Assembly: GCF_024362695.1 (NCBI RefSeq)
Contig: NC_065415.1
Span: 6,613,438-6,677,437, forward strand
Origin: Pectinophora gossypiella
Taxonomy: Eukaryota > Arthropoda > Insecta > Lepidoptera > Gelechiidae
Direction of reading: 5' to 3'
DNA length: 64,000 nt
Below are positions 35,726 through 47,941 of the stretch, one piece after another. How positions within the stretch are numbered: the first letter of the stretch is position 1; each line of letters opens with the position of its first letter. Below the pieces are notes generated by a model, which did no database searches, was not told the origin of the DNA, and saw only the letters and a list, made by a program, of their open reading frames with translations. The position numbers were made by a program, and so were the translations under genes.

Positions 35726-36259
35726 TCATTTAATCGACTTGATTTCCACTTTTAATTCAACGCAAAAATCAGTACCTTTTTTTCGATAGTACCCTAAATA
35801 CCATAATTTAATTCCCACTTGTCGTACGGGTATGTAACTTAAACTCTGATCGATTTTATGTGCACTAACATTACTAAATTGGTAGACGCCTTTATAAATT
35901 GTGCAAGTCTTTGGATCATATTTCACATTTGATACTTCCATAAAAAATTTTGCAAACATATTCCTGCAATTCATTCCTTTATATTGGAAGTTGAAACTTG
36001 ACACTTGTCCTTTTCTCTCGGTCCCGGATTTGAAAGTCATAAGACCTGTCATGTTTTCCAAGAATGTTATATTTCCATTTATAAATTCTGTTCCATTAAC
36101 TTTCACAAGTAGAATTTTGGATCGAATTAATGGATGTTTGTTCCACGGTGGATCTGCGGCCTTGCAATCTCCCAAACTTAATAAATGAATCTGGTGAGTG
36201 CTGACGCACATTTTAATTAAAATAAAAAAATACGAACACCAATTCAATATCCATATCAT
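35726..36259 (-). CDS. Secreted glycoprotein, DUF1091/MD-2-like (tentative), paralogue 2
   Basis: A single-exon gene of 177 residues. I start at the ATG at 36257-36259 because it aligns with the MIW start of the paralogue; the open frame extends 15 bases upstream but from a TTG. The first 20 residues (MIWILNWCSYFFILIKMCVS) form a signal peptide. Cysteines lie in GDCKAADPP, GMNCRNM, KTCTIYKG and TDFCVEL. Glycosylation sites include NGT, NIT, NMT and NVS. The block GLMTFKSG.ERKG.VS.FNFQ and the C-terminal SLSYIPVRQVG.KLWYLGYY are shared with paralogue 1. The two genes lie 1.6 kb apart in the same orientation, the product of a tandem duplication. Confidence 0.8.
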   Translation of the reverse strand: MIWILNWCSYFFILIKMCVSTHQIHLLSLGDCKAADPPWNKHPLIRSKILLVKVNGTEFINGNITFLENMTGLMTFKSGTERKGQVSSFNFQYKGMNCRNMFAKFFMEVSNVKYDPKTCTIYKGVYQFSNVSAHKIDQSLSYIPVRQVGIKLWYLGYYRKKGTDFCVELKVEIKSIK

Positions 36260-37232
36260 TGTTACCGATATCAATATAGACTGTGCAATGTAGTAAGAGA
36301 AAATCTTTTTATATTTTGTTTACAAATATAAAATAACGATTATAATTTGAATTAACATTTATAAAGGGATAATCTAAACAACATTAAAATCTACTTAAAC
36401 ACTCGTTATGTATCCAATGAGTATATATGGGTATAAACAAATGGTTGCTAAATGAGGCGAAGGGAATCCAACCTTTGATATTAACGTAAGTACGCATGAT
36501 CTATACAGGTGGTCCAGAGGTTCACGTTCAAAATGAAAAATTAGATAAAGGGGCTACCAGCAACACCCCATTTTATGTTCAGCAATTATTAACGGTTAAG
36601 AAGATATGACCCATTTTGTACCTTTTTCAAGATTTTCTATTTTAGACAGAGATAGCGACAAAATAATGAATTTTGGTGTATTAACAGCGCACAACTTATA
36701 TAATTACTATTATTAACTTACTAACTATATATTATTTTATATTACAGGCCAATTATTTGTAGTGTGTATGTGTGTTTTAGTACTAAAATAAATTTTAATG
36801 ATAGAACCCACTCTATAGATAGTCGTCTTTATGTGTTGGGATAGCCCTAAATATTTTCCGTAACAGAAATGTATACGTGACATAGGAACAAATCCTGTTT
36901 TAGTTAATGCATCCTGGTAAATATCTACTTAAATTACGGCAGGCTCTTAAGGAATTTACAACATCTATTTAAATTTTTACGAGTCTCTAAAGGCTAAAAG
37001 ACCTACCTACTTACTTACTCGTAGTTAAATTTTCCCGAGAAAGTATTTTTTGCACAATTATGTGCTTTTTAAGGAGGGATTTTATTTGTGATAGCTTAAA
37101 TATAATATCACATTTCCGAATTAATTTATTTACTTAATGTATAATATTATGGTCCCAGCGATGTCAACGTTTTTACTCCCACATAATAATAATTGATGGT
37201 CTGTTTCCTTATGTTTTAGTGCAGTAAAATAT
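36260..37232. other. Intergenic, AT-rich
   Basis: Nothing recognised apart from the presumed upstream region of the gene at 35726-36259. Confidence 0.45.
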
Positions 37233-37297
37233 TACAGGGTGTTAGTGACATCCAGACCATAATTCTGGGTTGATATCAAGTGGAATATTCCGTCGCT
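37233..37297. mobile_element. Internally deleted MITE family D
   Basis: TACAGGGTGTTAGTGACATC is followed at once by CAGACCATAATTCTGGGTTG and GATATCAAGTGGAATATTCC. About 30 bp of the arm and the whole right half are missing. Confidence 0.65.
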
Positions 37298-37715
37298 CCA
37301 TTGGACTTGATCTCTATCAAGCTCGAGATTGGGTTAGTTCTCCAGAATCTATAAAATGACCGTGACAAAATTTTATCATGTTGCGCGTATTAGCCCAACT
37401 GGTGACATAATTGCTTTTTAATTGTTGACAACACGACACTCGGAGGACCAATGTTGGAGGCGGTAAACTCCTTTCAGATGCTGTTAAAGTGGATTGTATT
37501 GGATAATCTACGAAATTATTTACATACTTAAGAGAAACAAGAAAACTTGGCTCGCCGGCAAAGTCCATGGTGTAATATTGCCAGAGCAAAATAATATTAC
37601 ATTAATAAATATATTCTGACTTTGATGTTACCAACAAAACCAAGTAAACGCCTTTCACAAAATCCTATTCGGATGTGATTTTTGTTAATTAAATCCCGCG
37701 ATAGACAGATACATA

Positions 37716-38010
37716 AACATACATTAGCCTATATACGTCCCACTGCTGGGCACAGGCCTCCACTCAATCAACCGGAGGGGGTATGGAGCATACTCCATCA
37801 CGCTGCTTCAATGCGGGTTGGTGGAGGTGTTTTTTGGGCATTAGCCCTAGAAACACCTACTAGTCCCGTTGTTCCCGAGCTAGCGTAGCGTAGGTCCCGG
37901 CTACTAAGCCGGGATCAACCCGAAGCACGGAATCATCTTTCTTTTTCGGACAATCACGTGATTCAAACCTGAAAAGTCCTTACCAAACAAAGGACAGCAC
38001 ATAAGAATAT
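37716..38010 (-). mobile_element. SINE family B
   Basis: It has CATACATTAGCCTATATACG, GTCCCACTGCTGGGCACAGG and AAGCACGGAATCATCTTTCT, ending near AAACAAAGGACAGCAC before the tRNA part. An inserted stretch near 37850-37880 (CTAGTCCCGTTGTTCCCGAG) is not seen in other copies. Confidence 0.8.
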
Positions 38011-38148
38011 GATTTCAAAAAGCTTTTTTCGCCAAAGCGACGATGTGTGACTCTATCCACCATCACAGGGGTGAGTTGTATATATATCATTATTATATAA
38101 ATATCTGCAGATATATGTTGTAAGTGTACAATATACCTCCTATTTCTC

Positions 38149-38474
38149 TTCTTCTATTGTGTGGGTTGTGAGGTGAATTACCAACCCCATCAACCCACGT
38201 GTCAGCGTTACTATTGAGGCGCCAAAGGCCCCTGATATGGCTCATGAAACGACTACTTACTTACACCAGTAAGTAGTAACCGGGACCAACGGCTTAACGT
38301 GCCTTTCGAAGCACGGATCATCTTACTTTCTGGACAATCAGGTGATCAGCCTATAATGTCCTAACCGAAATAGAGATCACAAAGTGATTTTTGTGATATG
38401 TCCCCACCGGGTTTCGAAACCGGGACCTCTGGATCGTGAGCGCATCGCTCAACCACTGGACCACGGATGCCGTG
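38149..38474 (-). mobile_element. SINE family A, full length
   Basis: The minus strand begins at the right with the head ACGGCATCCGTGGTCCAGTG and B box GGTTTCGAAACC region, and runs to CTCACAACCCACACAATAGA at the left. Confidence 0.85.
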
Positions 38475-38837
38475 TAAAATATATCAAACTAATAGAAGTG
38501 CTGCGGCGTGAACGATCCGTCTAGATATGTCAAGATTTTCAAGCTCATCCGTCGTTCGTTTTCTGAATACTGAACGAAATGGATGATGACGGGATGTAAT
38601 ATGATTCGAGGTATTTTGAAATAGGAAACTTGATTCGCACTTTTGATTCTCACATCGATCAAGTCGCACTCTTTTAGTAATAAGAAATTATTGTAAAAAA
38701 AGTTTTTTTTTTGAGTCCTTCGGCTGTAGCCTTACTCATTCATACAAGAATTGCATGTTGAATGCTAGTAGCTCCGGTTATTTACCTTGATTACTAATTA
38801 AAACAATTATTATAATATATTAAGCAGCTTTACACTT
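38475..38837. other. Intergenic, no gene seen
   Basis: A 61-codon minus-strand frame at 38484-38669 has no recognisable product. Confidence 0.4.
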
Positions 38838-39163
38838 CCCCTCAATCGACCGAAGGGGGCATGGGACATTCTGCACCACGCTGTTTCACTACCAGTTGGT
38901 GGAGTTGTTTTACGACTTATGACGGAACCAACAGTTAACGTGCTCTCCGAAGCACGGGATCATTTTACTTTTCCGAAAGAGACAGTCTTTCAAAGTGATT
39001 TCGGGTTGATGGAGGTATCCGGAACCAACGGCTTAACGTGCTCTCTAAACCACGGAATCATTTTACTTTTACGGAAGAGACAGTCTTACAAAGTGAAATC
39101 GAACCTGGACCTTCAAATCGTGAGCCAAACGCTCTGACCACTAGACCACAAAGGTCGTTGCAG
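38838..39163 (-). mobile_element. SINE family B with an internal duplication
   Basis: It has CCCCTCAATCGACCGAAGGG and the body, but the segment from GGAACCAACGG...TTAACGTGCTCTC to CAGTCTT.CAAAGTGA occurs twice (about 38925-39000 and 39018-39095). The head with TTCAAATCGTGAGCCAAACG ends at ACCACAAAGGTCGTT. Confidence 0.75.
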
Positions 39164-39769
39164 ATGTCGTGTGTTTTTTTAAAGAATAATAATGATGTTG
39201 TTTGCCGGTCATTATAGTTATTGACTTTCCTCAAAGTGGATAAAACAATTTTATCACAATGACCGACTACAAAATACAATCGTTCTCTCAATCAAGTAGA
39301 GCAGTAAACAAAATATTTGTATCACATAATATTTCCATTTGGGTTACTAAGGTGTACAACCATCCCATGATGTACCCACATAAAAAAAATATTTAAAGTA
39401 TTCATTATTACCTCCATAATATATTTTATTCAAGCTTAACATCTATTATTTCCCGAAGAACCATTCAGCACAAACAACCGAGTATGAATGTGTGTTTTAC
39501 AACCATCTTCTAAAGTGCGATAAATATCCTTTACACGTAACATAATAAAAACATGAAATACACAATAAATTCGCCATAATACCTAGTGCGAAGTCATAAA
39601 GTCGGCAACCCTCTTTGTTTACAGCTTTCGACAAAATGAAACTTTTCTTACGAAATAAGCTATTTTACGGTTGTCACGTTTGCAGATATTTATTCTTGGC
39701 TGTAATATTCATGGCAGTGTTTGATAATCTTTCGTTCTGTGGTGTCCTTGGTAATCATCAAGTCATCAT

Positions 39770-39985
39770 TACTTTGTGATCCCTAGTTTAGTTAGGACAT
39801 TACAGGCTGATCACCTGATGTACTTCGGAAGGCACGTGAAGCCGTTGGTCCCGGTTACTACTTACTGATGTAAGTGAGCAATCTTTACATGAGCCATGTC
39901 TGGGGCCTTTGGCGGCTCAATAATAACCCTGACACCAGGGTTGCTGAGGTTGGTGATCCACCTCACATCCTACACGATAGAAAAA
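39770..39985 (+). mobile_element. SINE family A lacking its head
   Basis: It starts at ACTTTGTGATCCCTAGTTTA and runs to CCACCTCACATCCTACACGA. The tRNA-like part is missing, and a short stretch of the body (GTCCGAAAGTAAGATGATCC type) is deleted. Confidence 0.8.
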
Positions 39986-41420
39986 GATCAAGTGAAGAAA
40001 TTCTAAGAAATGGCGAATCCAGGCTCCGGTATTTGAGGAGATAAGCATCGAAGTCATTTAAGTTTTTTGTACTTACATGGAGCATGGAGTGAAAACGCGG
40101 GGAAGGGATAGACCTCCAAGACCATAGATCGATGACTTCCGGAGTTATGCAGGCCACGGTTGGATGCAAAGGACACACAACCTCCGATATTAGAGAAGAG
40201 AAGTAGAGGCCTACATTGCTGGATAAAAAGACAGGCCACAATAATGTTGATGATAAAAAAGAAAGAAATTGGAAATATCAAGTCGCTACTACTTTTCTTC
40301 CGTCTTATTAATATGTTTTAAGTAAATATTATGTGTGTGTGAGTATGTGTGTCTCTGACTCGTGGCTAATGTTTATGTTTTATGTACTGAAGTGTGTGTT
40401 TCTTTCCACCCTGATACAGGATTACGAGCGCTGATTGTCTCTCAAGATACAGGTCCCCTAGTTTGAGAGACAGGATTACCTTCTGCTTTTAAATAGCCAC
40501 CATCATAATTATATAAACTGTCAACGTAATTGTCAATTATATGTAAATTGTGTGTGGAAATAAAACTTTTAATTATTTATTTAGTTACATGTTTATTATG
40601 CACATTCTAAAAAAATAAAAATGTGAAGAATTGAAAACTACATGGAACAGTTAGCCCGTCATGATTGCAGTAATTCGGCTTAAATTACACCCAAAATTTA
40701 CCCCACTTGCAAATAAGTATATGAGACTCGTTGGTCGTGTTCACGAAATAACTGGATTTAAATAAGAATTTCGGTTGCTATACACGGAAAACTGCGAAAT
40801 AAACCGTTTACTTTTTAATTAAGATTACCCCTATGGAGAATGAAGAGATTTAAGAAAATGGGGCAAAACCATGAATAATGAAAATGAGGAATTAGAAACA
40901 AAAAAAAAAAACATTTGTAATGTTTAGATTGTTAATTTACAGCTCAATTTTCGGAAACATACCCAAGGATCACCGCATATTTAAAAAGATTTGAAAAAAA
41001 ACTTAAATGAATTACAGCTAATGATACGCCATACGCAAATTAGTTGAAACTAGAATGAGGTTAGTGAGGCTTTCAATTTCTAATTTATAATTTTCTTTAA
41101 ATCATAATAATATTACAATTATTATTACCTTTCTACTAACGTGTGTTGTCTCAACTTACATATCAAATATTATATTAAATTATGGAGAGAAACGAAATGA
41201 GACGATGACTGAATGTCGGGTACGGAGAAACAGACAGTATTAAAACTCAGAGCTCAGACTGACGAAATCAATTATCAAATTTAGACACGTCTCACTTTCC
41301 CATTCACTATAAACTTGGATATTACAAGACCAAATGATGAACCTTCCGAGTTAAATAAACATGAAACTAGAAGCGTAATTTGATGTACAATTTCCATAGA
41401 CGTCGTATAACAAATAGACG
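39986..41420. other. Intergenic, no gene seen
   Basis: A GT-rich patch lies near 40330-40400 (TGTGTGTGTGAGTATGTGTG). Open frames at 39963-40281 show no domain. Nothing else is supported. Confidence 0.45.
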
Positions 41421-41424
41421 ACCA

Positions 41425-41490
41425 CCATCATAACCTGAAGATTTGACATGTACCGTTTTTTACAGAAGTGAAAGCCCGCGAAGGCTAAAC
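41425..41490 (-). mobile_element. SINE family D fragment
   Basis: AACCTGAAGATTTGACATGT and TTACAGAAGTGAAAGCCCGCG match the inverse of family D (57290-57440). Confidence 0.5.
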
Positions 41491-41534
41491 TAGGTCACGT
41501 ACCTCCGAAACGGAGCATAGTAACTCGCTAGCCA

Positions 41535-41832
41535 CAACTAGAGATCGATGATGCAACAAGCGGCGGCGTTAAGGACCCCTATACCGACCCGGCCGGCGTG
41601 GTCAACGATTTCCCTCATTCAGCACTTATCGCTATCGATCCACTGGGGTCGATTGATTCTTTCAAATATTTTTCTTCTCAGACGACGCCCTGACCCGAGG
41701 TTCGCGCCCAACTGGGCATCCTCAGGCCTGTTGTCTTAAACGTTGTACCGGGTGAGAGCCTTCAGCGCTCCCCATTTGTCCGGCCAAGTAGTTAATGCCA
41801 TCTGCGGAAAGTCTACAATAAGTCACCTCAAA
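41535..41832 (+). mobile_element. Repeat C
   Basis: This is a long copy starting near TAGAGATCGATGATGCAACA and continuing through the core to CAATAAGTCACCTCAAAAAA. The upstream part (CCCCTATACCGACCCGGCCG) matches the copy at 51950-52286. Confidence 0.75.
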
Positions 41833-41989
41833 AAAAAACCCTCGGCTGCGCATCTTGACACGACGGCGTGTAACAGCAACACACATCAGCAACACATCTT
41901 TTAAATCAATAAGAGTTTACATTAAAAGTTATTTAATAACTAGAGGAACACATTCAATACCAGACGTTTTTATCATTTAGGTAATCATT

Positions 41990-42068
41990 ACTATTATTTA
42001 TTTGTTCGTATAAAGTACAGTACAGTGCAATACAATGTTTCATAGGCTAATAACATATTTATAATAGG
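41990..42068. repeat. Dispersed repeat K, copy 2
   Basis: AAAGTACAGTACAGTGCAAT, GTTTCATAGGCTAATAACAT and TTATAATAGG, almost the same as 13253-13330. Confidence 0.65.
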
Positions 42069-43294
42069 TAAGGTATAAGCCGCTGCAGTCGAATTAGGTG
42101 AAACCTGTATCTCAGCATGCAGCGCCTGTTCCCAACGGATAATAACAACTTAGCCAAATAAATTGTCCTTATTTAGTACATACTTGTTTAGTAACGAAAC
42201 TGTACACCCATAATGCACTTTATTTGACCAGTCATACCATCTTAATTTGAGGGAACCAACTTATACTATCTATATAACTTAATATATTATGTACTTACAA
42301 CATGGTTTGGAAATGTTTTAGAAAAACTCCTTAGCGAATGTGAGAATATTCCTTTATAGGATGTCAGTTACAATTTCCTTAAATTAAAATGCCTCGTGTA
42401 CGTAATACTAGTGAACTAGTTATTATATTGATTGAGATTCTAGTCCTATTTTATTTAATATTCTCCTTGAGTACCTAAAAGACCTACGCTACTCCTAACC
42501 TTGATTAAGTCTTCATTTATACTTGAAGTAGGTACTTTTGAAATGTAAATGCCAATCCAAATGAAGGCAAACAATAAGTATCTTTGAATAAATTATAAAA
42601 ACATATTTAAATTATTCCAATCATTATAAAATATGACAAATTTTAATCATGAAAAGACGCTGCAGACAAAAAATACTTACAAATTAAAGATCGAGAATTG
42701 GTGGTATTTTAATTGTGTGGTAACACAGTAAAATACCGAATCGATAACAAAGATAGTCTGGCAAAAGAAATACTTTTCTTTTATAAATAACTTTTACGAG
42801 TGGGTGTCATTTTCATCGCGCTACAAAGGCGAAAGCATTGTTTCTTTGAAAGCTTGTCGCATTGAAACGATCGGTCGATGTAGTCTTTGAACCCCTGGGT
42901 AGCACTTACCTAGGGCCTCCAATTGGCAATCCGATGAAGTAATTTTGACTATAGCTGGAAAACCCTGACCATAATGTTTGGTCTGAATGTGTATACAAAG
43001 TCATAAAGGCGATTGGTCGAGGTTTTGATGGTTTTGGCAGAACTATAAATGAAAAGTTCGAGTAAAGCAATCTGAACAAAATGTAAGAAATTAAGTATTA
43101 AGTATAGTAGGATTTGGGGAATAACAATGTTCAAAATTCAAGTTATCTTGAGCTCATTTTCATAGAAATGGAATAGTTAGTTCTCTATATCTCGAACTGC
43201 AGAGGGGTTGAATTATTTGAAGAGAAATTATTTTACATTAAATATGGTTCGCGGAGTTCTACAAAATGTTCAGATTATAGTAACAAAAGCTCGT
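42069..43294. other. Intergenic, no gene seen
   Basis: AT-rich. The block GTGAAACCTGTATCTCAGCA near 42110 resembles GAGACCTGTATCTCAGGGAG near 15660, a weak repeat. No other feature. Confidence 0.4.
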
Positions 43295-43395
43295 CTTAAA
43301 TTTTGTACCAGGTGACAGCCTTAGCGCTCCAAATTTGTCCGGCCAAGCGGTGAAAGCCTTATGCGACAAATTTACAATAAGTCACGTAAAAAAGA
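43295..43395 (+). mobile_element. Repeat C, 3' fragment
   Basis: TCTTAAATTTTGTACCAGGT, CAAATTTGTCCGGCCAAGCG, AATAAGTCACGTAAAAAA. The start lies far inside the element, consistent with 5' truncation. Confidence 0.7.
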
Positions 43396-46015
43396 CGAAA
43401 AAGACAGTAATTTGCTTGAAGTCTTGAAGGAGCCGTCAAGTCTCAGCGTTTAATGCAATGCATAATTCATGAATTTACCTCTAAATAGATACACCAGGCG
43501 GGCTTTAGTGGCCGTAACTTCCCGCGGGTCAAATCCCAAAAGCCGCTAAGTCAGTCCCATTGTCACAGTCTCGCGAACTACACTACTATTGAATTATCAT
43601 TTCATGCCACAACATTCCCTGCGATTCACGATGCCACCCAAACACTTCCAACCATTTGATAACTGTGCCCAGAATTACACGGGATTGTCCCAAAGGAGAA
43701 TTAATTTTAGACCCTAATCAAAGTTGTCTCAAGTTACGCAAAGTCAGTTAGACGGGATATAAGCAAAAGCTAGTCCGGAGCTAGACAATACCTATACGTA
43801 GTTTAGATAGGCGTGTGTTTGAGAAGTTTCTAGAAAATATAACACAAAATGCCTACAGTTTACGTACAAGAATAATAAAGTAAGTCAGCTTCTGTAAGTA
43901 AATTATTCACTTCTGTAATTACTTTTAACAATCAACGTGCCATCGATTGCTTGAAACCATAATGTCAAATACAAAGGTCAAATCAGTAAAACAGTTTGCT
44001 GAATTGATGGTGCATTTTTGATGAAAGAATTTCCTTATTAGTTACTTAACCATTGAGTCATTGACATAAATGTCATCAGTCCTTCTATGTTCTTTATGTC
44101 CCTCAGCAATCATCGTATTTCCGAATGCAAACGAATGTTCATTTCCATGTCAATTATTAAATTTATCGTGTATCAGAATTAGAATGAAGAACTAAATATG
44201 TACTTATTGCAAATAATTGTTTTGTTTTAATTTCCGCGTAAATAACACAACAATAAACCACTTAGTTCTGAAATCAAATTATGATACACGTCAAATCAAA
44301 TAAGTAAATGTTTACATCGGTATTGGTTTAGTGGGTGCATCGTAATTGTTAATTTTATAAATAACCGCAATACGAGATCTACCTACTCCCCACCATGTAT
44401 GTTCTATGACACATGACCGACCGGCCCACGACACTGTGCGTATGTGTGTAAGTTATCCAGTGCCTGAAGACTAGTGCGAGTGTCCTGCCTACCCTACAAA
44501 AACAGTAAATTAAATTGAAGTACAAATGTCTACTAAGAAGAGCATAGAGCATCACGGACCTTCGCGGAAGAAGAGAGATTTATGTTATCAAGGATAAAGC
44601 AAAATATGATAACGGTAACCTTATTTTGTAAACGTATTTTTTGTAACTACGTTTTGTACAAACTTTTACTAAGGTCTAAGAATATTAAAATGTTTTTCCT
44701 TAGTAAAGTTTGTTTATTTATATTTTTGGCAAAATGATAAAAAGATCTAAGTAGTTATTTTTAAACTCAACAAGTCTTTTAATTTTAGGGTACGTTCCCA
44801 CTGAATCTAGAAGAATTATCTGAAATTGTGTGTTATTCACAAAAAAAAAAACTTATTTACTTCCAATTTTCAATAGTTTTGAAAACTAAATAGACGAAGT
44901 TTAATGAACTGTAAAATAGATGCTGTGGTTGTTGCATACCTAATTGTTGACCAAAAGTAATTAAGTCAGATGCTCACGTGTAAATGGTCGAGTTTAGCAA
45001 GGGTCGCATTTAATTATGGAGGAATAAATCATGTAGCCTCCCCGTTGCGTCGTAAAACATCCGTACAGCCAGTTGCAAAAGCGCAATACTACGAGTTATT
45101 GCCTAAAACGGAACGGATTTTCGTAATAAGCAGTTCAGAGTTCCGTATTACTTTAGACGCTTCGAAATTCTGATTGGATTAAAAGTTCGTGTGTTGGTGA
45201 ATTTGTACTTGCATGTTATGTTTGTCTACCATTATTGTTAAGAATATCGATTGAGATAAATAATACCGAATCATCGAATTCTGACATTGCCGATTGGTAA
45301 ATGATACCCTCACCTAGGAAATATTTATTCCAGTGTACCTTGAATGGTGGGTTATAAATTATTGTTTCGTTGCTATTTATGTTTTCTTCGTCGTTGAAAA
45401 ACTCTCAAACACGGGAGTACCTAGGTACTCCATTCAGAGTAACAATAAAGAAACTGAGAGGAAATTCAACAGCATCTCATCCTCGTTCCGTGCATCAACT
45501 TTGTTTAAACGTTTCAATTTTTTATCGCGCGCTATTTTTACAATACAAATCCAGTTCACTGCAACTTTTCCGGACCAGGAACTTGGTCGCAAAACCATAA
45601 ACGAGCAAATACTTTTTTCGAGTTTTTTTCTTGGAATAAGAATAATGCGTCCCAGTGTACCGTGGCTGCAGCTGCAAACTTTCCCTCATCCATTATCTTT
45701 CTACTACGTTAGTTTCTTTGCAAAGAGAATCTTTTCAAAACCTAACTGGACTGTATTCAGTTTCGGAAACGAGGGAATTTTAGAATTCTGAAAGAGGGAG
45801 GAGAATTTATTCCAATATAAAATATCGCTGAAGGAATCGTAATGACGACTAGGAAATAAGAAGTGCTGCATAGATACTTTGATTTAAATATATAATATAC
45901 ATCTTTGAAAAATCAAATTAACTACAGTTGTAATACTTACCATAAGATATCCTAATGGCCAGTAACACGTGGGTAAAAACCTATTTTGCCTATTTTTCCC
46001 ATCAGATGTCGCTAT
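43396..46015. other. Intergenic, no gene I can support
   Basis: This is a mostly AT-rich stretch with a denser part at 44390-44520 and a 152-codon open frame at 45333-45791. That frame has no ATG context, domain or splice pattern that I recognise and overlaps another open frame. The region is the longest here without a recognised repeat. Confidence 0.4.
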
Positions 46016-46334
46016 TGTTGAGTGTTCTTAAATTTTGACATTTCCCCATGCTATTTGAGTAAAACTGACGAGTAAACAAAAATTTTGTTTTTTTTTACAC
46101 TACAACCCTTCGCGCAGCGTTTATTTACAAAATCAGTGTTATATTTATTCCCTAAAGATAGGAAGGGAAAAAATTAGAAAAACTTATTATAAATCAGAAC
46201 TGCTTTTTTTCAACTGATGCCTTTTTTTCGTAACTCATCCTTCAAATGGGATACACTCCACGTTGATCCACATTTTATAGCAATCCATGTCATGTAGCAG
46301 TGATGGAACTGTCAAAATTTAGGAACACTCAACA
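46016..46334. mobile_element. Short-TIR MITE
   Basis: Terminal inverted repeats of about 28 bp: TGTTGAGTGTTCTTAAATTT at the left and AAATTTAGGAACACTCAACA at the right. The centre is AT-rich with no frame. I did not find a clear target duplication. Confidence 0.6.
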
Positions 46335-47106
46335 TTACTCCCGCCTACATTTGAGCTTCTAGTTTTATCCTCTATTTTTGTCGACGTCTTGTATTTGCCT
46401 TAGATTGCTTCGGCTTGGTCGGAAAGAAATCACTGACAATGTAGAGATTAATATAGACAAATAAACAGAATTGGGGAGCGACCTAGGATAAAGGAGTTTC
46501 GAGACTTATTGACAAATAAAATACAATACTTGTGGTATTATAAGTCCGTTATAAGTAGGTATATACGTAGATATAAGACGGAGTTGCTACAAGGCCGCAA
46601 GAAAAGGATAGGCACAGCAAACAACACATAAAGGATCTACTTAAGTACTAGCAAAGATGCTTAAGAATACATTTGCTTACACTGGATTAGCAGAGTACGT
46701 ACTTGAAAGAAGTTACGTCTGGAGTACCTATTCGTATTTTTTAGTACGTAAAAAAGTAAAAGCTGATTAAGCAATAAAGAAGCTGTAAAACAAGCTTACT
46801 ACTTTTTTATTGTTGCACACGAGCAAAACAAGTTTACAAGAACAAAAAATGGGTATCTAGACATCTTTTAACAGCATCAATGAAGAAAGCGGTATTAAAA
46901 AGGTATGAAACGCGACAGAGTCACGAGTGCAAAGTTTGGATCTTACATTGGGCCATAAGACCATTCACCCTTTTACAGCGTCATCAAAGTGTCTTCCCTT
47001 CCATTAAGTAAGTAGCTTCTAAATAATGTATTTTTTTGTTACCATCAGTAAGGTACAAAAGAAGCAGGTAAGTACTTACCCTTTTCAGTATTTCAACAAA
47101 ATATTT

Positions 47107-47480
47107 CAGGGATGTTACGGAGTTCCGTAACCGAAACCAAAACTTCCGGATATCCGAAGTAAAAACCTAACGGCAACCTCAACCGAAACCATTATAAAAG
47201 TTTCGGATAATTTCGGATAGGGACAGTTTCTCAATAGGACGTTATGGCAGGTTATTTTTCTGTCCGGCCAATCTGACCACACCGCGTCCTCTGCGTTGTT
47301 TATATTTTTATTCCTTTTAAAGTACAATTTTACATTTAGGCCTCATAAAGTCAAATCATTTCTCCGCAATCTAAACTATCAAAAACTAACGCATAATCTG
47401 AAATTATTTAATATCCCTGTTCGAAACCAGTAAAAACTATTCCTATATCCGTATCCGAAACAAACGGAAGCTAATATTTT
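47107..47480. repeat. Array of TTCGGAT-type subrepeats, possible hAT-like remnant
   Basis: It starts CAGGGATGTTACGG, an end resembling hAT termini. Several copies of TTCCGGA, TTCGGAT and ACCGAAACC follow within 120 bp, and CCGTATCCGAAACAAACGGA lies at the far side. No 8-bp target duplication is evident, so the class and the right edge are uncertain. Confidence 0.35.
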
Positions 47481-47941
47481 CATGTTCAATAATTACTAAT
47501 TACATAATTATATCGTGTATTAGAATTCGAATTCAGAATTAAGTACAGAGACAGAGACAGTTGGTATTGTATTGTATTGTACTTTATTGTTTTGACTCCC
47601 GCTTGAAAAAAGCAATTGTATGTTTCAAATATGAAATTACATTATTGTTAATTATTATTCAACAAAATATAATTATAATTACGAAAACAAAATACACATC
47701 AGGTTAATACTAATAATTCAAATTTAAACATTATGGATTGTGCGATTGTGCGAATTCATGAAAAACGCTTTAAAATACCAGAGTAAAGACGAATTATACT
47801 TATTTGAAGATATCGCGTCTTAACACAAACATTGTTTATTTCGTCTTCACTAATGATGAGTAGAGTTACACCCGTATTCTAAGACGTTCACTCGACTCTT
47901 ATTTATCAACTCAATCCATGCTCAATAAAATGAATGAATAT

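Noticed and set aside
36260..36274. Five extra N-terminal codons for the gene at 35726-36259
   Set aside because: They start with TTG. The ATG at 36257-36259 aligns with the start of the paralogue.
37317..37589. 90-codon minus-strand frame
   Set aside because: No splice sites or family resemblance support it; it starts within AT-rich DNA next to a MITE.
45333..45791. 152-codon open frame
   Set aside because: No domain, signal peptide or splice context is recognisable, and a second frame overlaps it. It is noted as a region to check, not as a gene.
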